Shown here: piece after piece, positions 1 to 4,356 of the stretch
How the letters are laid out: each line of letters opens with the position of its first letter
Position numbering within the stretch: the stretch's first letter is position 1
Assembly: GCA_003978075.1 (NCBI GenBank)
Contig: QOAM01000072.1
Span: forward strand, 1 to 5,006
From: Thermodesulfatator sp.
Lineage (GTDB): Bacteria > Desulfobacterota > Thermodesulfobacteria > Thermodesulfobacteriales > Thermodesulfobacteriaceae
DNA: 5,006 bases
Direction: 5' to 3'
Notes under the pieces: generated by a model
What the model was told of the DNA's origin: nothing
Databases searched by the model: none
What the model saw: only the letters and a program-made list of their open reading frames with translations
Made by a program: the position numbers and the translations under genes

Positions 1-217
1 AAAGGAGGGGAATCCGGGCGTGGGGAAGGGCCACCCCTTCCCCCAAGGCCGTGGAACCAAGCCTTTCCCTCTCTACCAAAACCGCACGGATCTTTTCCGC
101 AGGAAGACCGGTCTCCTCCCCCAAGGCCTGACTTATCTTCTCGAAAAAGGCCCATTTGTCCGCCACCTGCAGGTCTTCAAAAAGGGCTTTCTGGGAAAGC
201 AGGGGTAGAAGGCGCAT
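1..217 (-). CDS. ptsN: PTS IIA-like nitrogen-regulatory protein PtsN (EIIA-Ntr), 3' part missing
   Basis: The first 72 codons of a PTS EIIA type-2 domain are visible; the reading frame runs off the left edge, so roughly the second half of a family usually near 150-160 aa is absent. The diagnostic segment is RERLGSTALGEGVALPHAR at residues 50-68. It matches the family pattern RExLGSTxxGxGxAxPHxR, and His66 (codon at 22-20) is the expected phosphoryl-accepting histidine. In the family, EIIA-Ntr receives phosphate from the PtsP/NPr chain and acts as a cytoplasmic regulator of potassium, nitrogen or envelope processes rather than in sugar uptake. The ATG at 217 directly follows the hpf stop (TAG at 220-218), with no gap and in the same frame. 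Almost no Shine-Dalgarno precedes it, so translation probably depends on ribosomes finishing hpf. The position after rpoN-hpf strongly supports PtsN over a fructose- or mannitol-type IIA. Confidence 0.92.
   Translation of the reverse strand, partial: MRLLPLLSQKALFEDLQVADKWAFFEKISQALGEETGLPAEKIRAVLVERERLGSTALGEGVALPHARIPLL
22..43 (-). repeat. Perfect 9-bp inverted repeat (hairpin) inside ptsN
   Basis: On the coding strand the arms GGGGAAGGG (43-35) and CCCTTCCCC (30-22) are perfectly complementary around the 4-base loop GTGG. The hairpin lies over the codons for Gly-Glu-Gly-Val-Ala-Leu-Pro-His, ending at the active-site His66. No T tract follows within the window and the site is inside an open frame, so it does not look like an intrinsic terminator. 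It may be a by-product of encoding Gly-Glu-Gly and Leu-Pro with GC-rich codons. Confidence 0.6.
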
Positions 218-739
218 CTATTCCGGAACCACTAAGACCACATCCTCCCCGCGCCGATAGAGGGCACAAAGCCTCCCCTTCTCGTCGGCGTTGAGGAAGA
301 TAAAGACCGGCCGGTCGTCTCGTTGGAACTGCTCCAGGGCCTCTTCCACCGAAAGGGGCTTGAGAGGTACACGCTCCAACAAAATCTCTTGGGGAGCCAC
401 CACCTCTTCCTCTGTCCCCTTTACCATTATCCCTTCCCGGGACCCCTTCTTGTGGATCCCTTTGCGCTTGTCCCGCAATTTTTTGATCTGTTTTTCCAGG
501 ACATCAGCCACCAGATCGATGGCCTCGTACATATCTCCGGTCTCCTCCCGGGCGGTAATGTCTAAGCCGTCTCCCCGGAGGATCACTTCTGCCTCGTTGC
601 GGAACTTTTCCGCCTTGAGGATCACATGGGCCTCCACCGGGCCTACAAAGTACTTCTCCAGTCTCCCAATCTTCTTGCGCACATACTCCTTGAGGCCCTC
701 AGAAGATTCCAAATGGCGAAAGGTGATATTGATCTGCAT
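218..739 (-). CDS. hpf: Ribosome hibernation promoting factor, long form (HPF/RaiA family)
   Basis: This 173-aa protein has the two-domain layout of long HPF. Residues 1-95 form the S30AE/YfiA domain: it opens MQINITFRHLESSEGLKEYV and ends in a basic stretch around KKLRDKRKG. That domain binds the decoding region of the 30S subunit and blocks tRNA and mRNA. A charged linker (about 96-117) leads to the C-terminal domain (118-173), with the typical pattern VPLKPLSVEEAL, then FIFLNA and LYRR, near VPE at the end. In long HPFs this domain pairs two 70S ribosomes into an inactive 100S dimer. Length is slightly below the usual 180-190 aa, consistent with a short linker. The ATG at 739 is preceded by a strong GAGGAGGT site overlapping the rpoN stop, 12 bases upstream. 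Its stop TAG abuts the ptsN ATG. Long HPF points away from Enterobacteria, which have separate short HPF and YfiA. Confidence 0.96.
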   Translation of the reverse strand: MQINITFRHLESSEGLKEYVRKKIGRLEKYFVGPVEAHVILKAEKFRNEAEVILRGDGLDITAREETGDMYEAIDLVADVLEKQIKKLRDKRKGIHKKGSREGIMVKGTEEEVVAPQEILLERVPLKPLSVEEALEQFQRDDRPVFIFLNADEKGRLCALYRRGEDVVLVVPE

Positions 740-745
740 TTGCCG

Positions 746-753
746 ACCTCCTC
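746..753 (-). promoter_or_regulatory. Ribosome binding site of hpf
   Basis: GAGGAGGT lies 6 bases upstream of the hpf ATG (739). It overlaps the TGA stop of rpoN (754-752), which favours translational coupling of hpf to rpoN. Confidence 0.85.
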
Positions 754-2137
754 AGGCTTTTTTGCGAACCCTGGCCGAAGGAATGCCCAGGATCTCCCGA
801 TATTTGGCCACGGTACGGCGGGCAATTTTAATGCGATATTTCTCAAAAAGCATCCGGGCCAGCTCCTGATCAGTATAGGGCCTTCGGGGCTCTTCATTTA
901 AAATAAGTTCGCGTAAGTACTCTTTCACCGCCTCAGAGGAGACGGCCTCTCCCCCAACCCTTTGGAGTCCAGAAGGGAAGAAAAACTTGAGTTCCACCAG
1001 TCCGTGGGGAGTCTCCGCGTATTTTCGATGAGTAACCCGGCTCACCGTTGATTCGTGCACCCCTACCCTTTCCGCCACCTCCCGCAGGTTGAGGGGCTTG
1101 AGATAGGCTGGACCTTTTTCCAGGAATTCTTGCTGGAGGTCGGCCAGGACCTGGGTCACCCGTAGAAGGGTCTTTCCCCGCTGATCCAGACTTTTCATCA
1201 GCCATTCTGCAGAGCGTAGCTTCTCCCGGAGAAAAAACTTCACCTTCCGGGGCACGGTAGGATCGGCCAGAAGACGCCGGTAGTAAGGGCTGATGCGCAG
1301 CCGGGGAAGCCCTTCCTCGTAGAGGCGCACACGCCAGCGCCCCTCCTCTTGATAAAATATGACATCCGGGGTGATGTAGACCGTGTTCCCCGAGGAAAAA
1401 GCTCGGCCGGGAAAGGGCTCAAGCCCCCGCACGATCTCCAGGGCCTCCGCCACTTCCTGCACCGGAAGACCCCACTTTTGGGCCAGAAACTCCGCCCCCT
1501 TGGCCAGATCTGGAAAGTGATCCCGCACCAAGCGTGCCGCCAGGCTCTCCGCAAGTCCCAGATACTCTAGCTGGGTCAGGAGACATTCCTCCAGCGAGAG
1601 CGAGGCCACCCCTACCGGATCGAAAAAGCGGATCCTCCTCCGCACCTCCTCCACCCGCTCCACAGAAATCCCCAAATCCCGGGCCACCTCCTGCGGGCTG
1701 AGGGCCAAGTAGCCCCGCTCGTCAAGATTTCGCAGGAGGTATTCCCCTACGGAGAGATCCTCTTCCGAAAGGCCGGAAAGAGCCAGCTGCCAGCGAAGAT
1801 GTTCGTAGAGGCCTTCTTCCTTCCTCAAACAGGCCTCCCAGGGTATCCCCTCCGGCTCCTCAAAACTAAAAGCGGGATAAGGGGAAAACTCCTCTTGGAA
1901 TAGGGCCTCCCAGGGATTCTCCCCCTCACCGTGGAGCTCACCGCTGGAGGCCAAGGCCTCTAGGGGTAAGTGATTCTCCTCACTCAACTCCAGGATGGGG
2001 TTTCTTTCCACCTCCGCACGGAGATACTCCTCCAGCTCCAGGCGGTTCATCTGCAGAAGCTTTAAGGCCAGCCGGAGCTGAGGGGTCAAGATAAGTTCCG
2101 GACGCAGTTTAAGCTGAACTTTGAGTTCTAACACCAT
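752..2137 (-). CDS. rpoN: RNA polymerase sigma-54 factor RpoN
   Basis: This 461-aa protein is full length for sigma-54. Region I is at about residues 1-50: LKVQLKLRPELILTPQLRLA, then LKLLQMNRLELEEYL and ERNPILEL. It contacts the bacterial enhancer-binding protein and holds the holoenzyme in a closed state. A short acidic region II (about 52-105) follows, then the core-RNAP-binding region (about 106-240). Residues 240-392 hold the helix-turn-helix-bearing part, with NLREVAERVGVHESTVSRVT at 350-369 and ETPHGLVELKFFFPSGL just after. The C-terminal RpoN box ARRTVAKYRE is exact at 439-448 and reads the -24 element. The ATG at 2137 has GAGGAG 3 bases upstream overlapping the lptB stop, and region I begins within a few residues, so the start is secure. 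Its place directly after lptB is the classic rpoN context. Only 7 bases separate it from lptB, so expression must come from an upstream or intragenic promoter. Confidence 0.98.
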   Translation of the reverse strand: MVLELKVQLKLRPELILTPQLRLALKLLQMNRLELEEYLRAEVERNPILELSEENHLPLEALASSGELHGEGENPWEALFQEEFSPYPAFSFEEPEGIPWEACLRKEEGLYEHLRWQLALSGLSEEDLSVGEYLLRNLDERGYLALSPQEVARDLGISVERVEEVRRRIRFFDPVGVASLSLEECLLTQLEYLGLAESLAARLVRDHFPDLAKGAEFLAQKWGLPVQEVAEALEIVRGLEPFPGRAFSSGNTVYITPDVIFYQEEGRWRVRLYEEGLPRLRISPYYRRLLADPTVPRKVKFFLREKLRSAEWLMKSLDQRGKTLLRVTQVLADLQQEFLEKGPAYLKPLNLREVAERVGVHESTVSRVTHRKYAETPHGLVELKFFFPSGLQRVGGEAVSSEAVKEYLRELILNEEPRRPYTDQELARMLFEKYRIKIARRTVAKYREILGIPSARVRKKA

Positions 2138-2140
2138 GGT

Positions 2141-2146
2141 CTCCTC
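2141..2146 (-). promoter_or_regulatory. Ribosome binding site of rpoN
   Basis: GAGGAG ends 3 bases before the rpoN ATG (2137) and overlaps the lptB stop TGA (2147-2145). The short spacing resembles that of lptB, lptA and lptC in this operon. Confidence 0.7.
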
Positions 2147-2876
2147 ATATCCGAAAGTCTTCTCCGAGGTAAAGCTTTCTCACCCGGGGGTCTTCTACGA
2201 TGGCTTCCGGGGGACCGGAGGCGATGATCTCTCCCTGAACCACGATGTAGGCCCGGTCGCAGATCTCAAGAGTCTCGCGTACATTGTGGTCAGAGATAAG
2301 GAGGCCGATGCCCTTTTGGCGCAAGCGGAGAAGAAGCCCCTTGAGATCCGAGACCGCCAGGGGGTCAATCCCGGCAAAGGGTTCGTCCAGCAGGAGAAAT
2401 TGGGGTTTTACGGCCAAGGCCCGCATGATCTCCACCCGTCTTCTCTCTCCTCCGGAAAGGAGATAGGCCTTTTCTCTCCTTAGGGCCACCATCCCGAAAA
2501 ATTCCAGGAGTTCTTCCAGGATTTCCCGGCTCTCTTCCGAGGGCAGACCCCTCTCTTCCAGCACCAGCCGAAGGTTCTCCTCTACGGTGAGGCGCCGAAA
2601 GACCGAGGGTTCCTGGGGCAGATAAACCAGTCCCTGCCGGGCTCGCCGATAGACAGGCAGATCGGTGATGCGGGTTTCTCCCAGGAGGATCTCCCCGGCA
2701 TCAGGGCGGAGAAAGCCGGCCATCATGTAAAAAGTAGTGGTCTTGCCGGCCCCGTTGGGCCCGAGGAGTCCCACAATCTCTCCGGTAGACACGCTCAGCC
2801 CTACTCCGCGCACCACCTCCCGCTCTCGAAAGCTCTTGCACAAACCCTCGGCCCGCAACTCAGTCGGTGTAAACAT
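2145..2876 (-). CDS. lptB: LPS export ABC transporter ATP-binding protein LptB
   Basis: A 243-aa ABC ATPase of the usual LptB length, and a cytoplasmic protein. Motifs in order: Walker A GPNGAGKTT at 39-47, Q-loop Gln88 in YLPQEPSVFRRLTVEEN, signature LSGGE at 140-144, Walker B LLLDEP at 161-166 followed by FAGIDP, and the H-loop His197 in ISDHNVRETL. The last string and the Q-loop sequence are characteristic of LptB rather than of LivF/LivG amino-acid transporters. In the family, an LptB dimer powers LptF/LptG, which extract LPS from the inner membrane and pass it to LptC and LptA. No lptF/lptG is in this window; these genes are often elsewhere. The ATG at 2876 overlaps the end of lptA by 17 bases and has GGAGG 3 bases upstream. 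The N-terminus MFTPTELRAEGLCKSF aligns with the usual LptB start. The downstream neighbour rpoN supports the assignment. Confidence 0.97.
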   Translation of the reverse strand: MFTPTELRAEGLCKSFREREVVRGVGLSVSTGEIVGLLGPNGAGKTTTFYMMAGFLRPDAGEILLGETRITDLPVYRRARQGLVYLPQEPSVFRRLTVEENLRLVLEERGLPSEESREILEELLEFFGMVALRREKAYLLSGGERRRVEIMRALAVKPQFLLLDEPFAGIDPLAVSDLKGLLLRLRQKGIGLLISDHNVRETLEICDRAYIVVQGEIIASGPPEAIVEDPRVRKLYLGEDFRI

Positions 2877-3309
2877 AAGCCTCCACCGGACGCCCTCGGG
2901 AAAGGACCTCGCTTCGGTTTTCCCGAAAATAGATAATTACCAGATCCCCCCGCACCTCGTCCTTACCGTGCCAAACCCGGGGATGATCCTCCAATACTAA
3001 CCGCTCCTCGTCCCGAAAATAGACGGCCTTTCCGGAAAAGGAGCGCCATTCTCCCTTTTCTATACGCACCTCCCCTAAGGCGACCAGTTTTTTAACCTTC
3101 CGCCGGCCACCTATCACGGAATAGTATACATAAAGCTTGTTGGCCCAGAGCCGCAGATCCCCCTTGCGGGCCACCACATGTCCGGTAAAAATGGCCAGCC
3201 CTTGGTCCTCCAGGACCTCCATCTGTTCTGAATGGATATCAATGGGGGCAGCAGCTAGGGTTAGGGGCAGGGCCCACAAAATAAGAAGTAACAAGCCCCG
3301 CTTAACCAT
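2860..3309 (-). CDS. lptA: Periplasmic LPS transport protein LptA (OstA-like N-terminal domain)
   Basis: A 149-aa protein, shorter than E. coli LptA (about 185 aa). Residues 1-21 form a signal peptide: Lys-Arg, then a Leu-rich core (GLLLLILWALPLTL) ending in Ala-Ala-Ala, cleaved near 19-21. The mature part begins PIDIHSEQMEVLEDQG and continues with FTGHVVARKGDLRLWANKLYVYY, the beta-jellyroll pattern of LptA/OstA, in which monomers stack to bridge the periplasm between LptC and LptD. I chose the ATG at 3309, because it gives a signal peptide at the very N-terminus and has GGTGGAG 4 bases upstream. The frame stays open upstream to a TTG at 3369, but that would add 20 residues with no signal character and overlap lptC deeply. 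It overlaps lptC by 8 bases and lptB by 17. Assignment rests on the OstA-like sequence and on its position between lptC and lptB. Confidence 0.92.
   Translation of the reverse strand: MVKRGLLLLILWALPLTLAAAPIDIHSEQMEVLEDQGLAIFTGHVVARKGDLRLWANKLYVYYSVIGGRRKVKKLVALGEVRIEKGEWRSFSGKAVYFRDEERLVLEDHPRVWHGKDEVRGDLVIIYFRENRSEVLSRGRPVEAYVYTD
2880..2884 (-). promoter_or_regulatory. Ribosome binding site of lptB
   Basis: GGAGG (within GGTGGAGG) lies 3 bases upstream of the lptB ATG at 2876, inside the 3' end of lptA. It supports this start over downstream alternatives. Confidence 0.7.
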
Positions 3310-3844
3310 GGAACTCCACCCGACTGCCCTTTTCGATGCGCAGGAGGCCGTCTTCCAGACGATATTCAAAGCCCTCTCCCCGGATGATGAGCCCTCGATC
3401 CTTCACCACCACCGGGGACTCGCTTTGGAGGAGCCCTTGGCGGGGAAGATAGTAGAGTCTTTCGGTGTAAAGGGTGCCCCGATCCGGGGTGGATAGAACC
3501 ACCTTTTTCTCAAAGATCAGACGCCCGAGGCTCTCCTCATAGACCCCTCGACAGGCCCTTACCGCAAGTCCTTTCTTTTGCAAAGAGATCACCTGGGGAT
3601 GGCGCATGACGATGCGTCCGGGAAGTCTCTCGGCCTCCTGGGCCCTTAAGCGCCAACGAGCTTGGCCGTTCTCGTAGAAGACATATTCCAGGTCCTGGAA
3701 ATCTTCCTGGTTTTTGGGGGGCTGTTTCGTCTTTTTTGGGGCGGTCTTAGGGGGGGAAGAGGCCTTCGGGGCCGGAGAGGTAGGGATGCAGGCCGCCAGA
3801 CCTAAGAGGATTAGGCCCATCAAAAGCCAGCGAATCGGCGCCAT
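3302..3844 (-). CDS. lptC: LPS export periplasmic protein LptC, with a lipobox
   Basis: From the ATG at 3844 the protein is 180 aa, close to the E. coli LptC length (about 190). Residues 4-18 are a short hydrophobic N-terminal segment ending in the lipobox Leu-Ala-Ala-Cys (16-19). A Pro/Lys/Ser-rich linker (20-46) follows, then a beta-rich domain (about 50-180) with repeated short strands such as YVFYENGQARWRLRAQEAER and GLIIRGEGFEYRLEDG, as in LptC/OstA jellyrolls. In the family, LptC sits at the inner membrane with LptB2FG and passes LPS to LptA. Usually a transmembrane helix anchors it; here a lipid anchor at Cys19 looks possible. An ATG at 3856 would add four residues, but the ATG at 3844 has GGGAGGG just upstream and is preferred. 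Overlaps: 25 bases with kdsC and 8 with lptA (ATGGTTAA). Identity relies strongly on position between kdsC and lptA, since LptC sequences diverge. Confidence 0.88.
   Translation of the reverse strand: MAPIRWLLMGLILLGLAACIPTSPAPKASSPPKTAPKKTKQPPKNQEDFQDLEYVFYENGQARWRLRAQEAERLPGRIVMRHPQVISLQKKGLAVRACRGVYEESLGRLIFEKKVVLSTPDRGTLYTERLYYLPRQGLLQSESPVVVKDRGLIIRGEGFEYRLEDGLLRIEKGSRVEFHG
3314..3320 (-). promoter_or_regulatory. Ribosome binding site of lptA (decides the start)
   Basis: GGTGGAG lies 4 bases upstream of the ATG at 3309, inside the last codons of lptC. It supports the 149-aa LptA over the TTG-initiated form 20 codons longer. Confidence 0.7.
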
Positions 3845-4356
3845 AGGCCCTCCCATTTTCCCTGAGCAGTAAGGATGAGGTCGCAGACCTCCCGCACGGC
3901 CCCCCGGCCTCCGGGACGGGAGGTTATATAATGGACAAAGCGTTTCACCGGGGGCCAGGCCTCCGGCACAGTCACCGCCAGCCCTACCCTTCTCAAAATC
4001 GGAAGGTCCACCCAGTCATCTCCTATATAGGCCACTTCCTCGTCCTGCAAGCCCCTTTCGTCCCTAATCTTTTCGTAAAGGGGCAATTTTTCGATCTGTC
4101 CTTGCACCACCACCGAAAGCTCTAGCTCCCGGGCCCGGAAACTCACCGGAGCCGAAACTCGACTCGAAAGGATTCCCACCTCTATCCCCTCCCGCTGCAA
4201 GAGCTTGATCCCCAGTCCATCTTGGACATAGAACTGCTTGATCTCCTGTCCTCGGGCGTCCACAATAATGCGCCCTTCGGTCAGGACCCCATCCACATCC
4301 AGCAAAAGGAGTTTTATCCTCCGGGCCCTCCGCAGGACCTCTTCAGGATATTCCAC
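3820..4356 (-). CDS. kdsC: 3-deoxy-D-manno-octulosonate 8-phosphate phosphatase KdsC
   Basis: A 178-aa HAD-superfamily phosphatase of the small, capless, tetrameric KdsC type (usually 170-190 aa). It hydrolyses Kdo-8-phosphate to Kdo and phosphate in the cytoplasm. Motif I is LLLLDVDGVLTEG, with nucleophile Asp20 and Asp22. The following DARGQEIKQFYVQDGLGIKLL is typical of KdsC. Motif II is ILSSR (Ser64), where the family more often has TGR or SGR. Motif III is Lys90, and motif IV is YIGDDWVDLPIL, with Asp113 and Asp114 as Mg ligands. The C-terminal GGRGAVREVCDLIL with a short tail is also a KdsC hallmark. I take GTG at 4356 as the start. It gives family length and places motif I about 15 residues in. 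An ATG-initiated extension to 4593 only reads kdsA DNA out of frame. It overlaps kdsA by 14 bases. Adjacent kdsA confirms the pathway over other HAD enzymes. Confidence 0.95.
   Translation of the reverse strand: MEYPEEVLRRARRIKLLLLDVDGVLTEGRIIVDARGQEIKQFYVQDGLGIKLLQREGIEVGILSSRVSAPVSFRARELELSVVVQGQIEKLPLYEKIRDERGLQDEEVAYIGDDWVDLPILRRVGLAVTVPEAWPPVKRFVHYITSRPGGRGAVREVCDLILTAQGKWEGLWRRFAGF
3848..3854 (-). promoter_or_regulatory. Ribosome binding site of lptC (decides the start)
   Basis: GGGAGGG lies 3 bases before the ATG at 3844, within the kdsC 3' end. The alternative ATG at 3856 has only a weak AGGG upstream, so 3844 is preferred. Confidence 0.65.

Noticed and set aside
758..763. A6 run at the end of rpoN as a frameshift or terminator signal
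   Set aside because: Its phase is AAA AAA G rather than A AAA AAG, there is no preceding GC-rich stem, and the hpf ribosome binding site follows at once.
291..869. Plus-strand open frame of 192 codons across hpf and the end of rpoN
   Set aside because: It is antisense to two clearly recognised genes, its protein has low-complexity Ser/Arg-rich composition and resembles no family I know, and it spans a gene junction.
2958..2973. TGGCAC on the minus strand as a sigma-54 -24 promoter element inside lptA, possibly for rpoN autoregulation
   Set aside because: No GC-containing -12 element (TTGC) follows at the right spacing, and the bases simply encode Trp-His in LptA.
3310..3369. LptA start at TTG 3369
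   Set aside because: It adds 20 residues ahead of an obvious signal peptide and overlaps lptC by 68 bases; the ATG at 3309 has a good ribosome binding site.
3686..3700. Small inverted repeat TTCCAG/CTGGAA in lptC as a terminator or frameshift stimulator
   Set aside because: The stem is only 6 bp with a 3-base loop, lacks a T tract, and lies about 30 bases from the slippery heptamer, too far for a classical stimulator.
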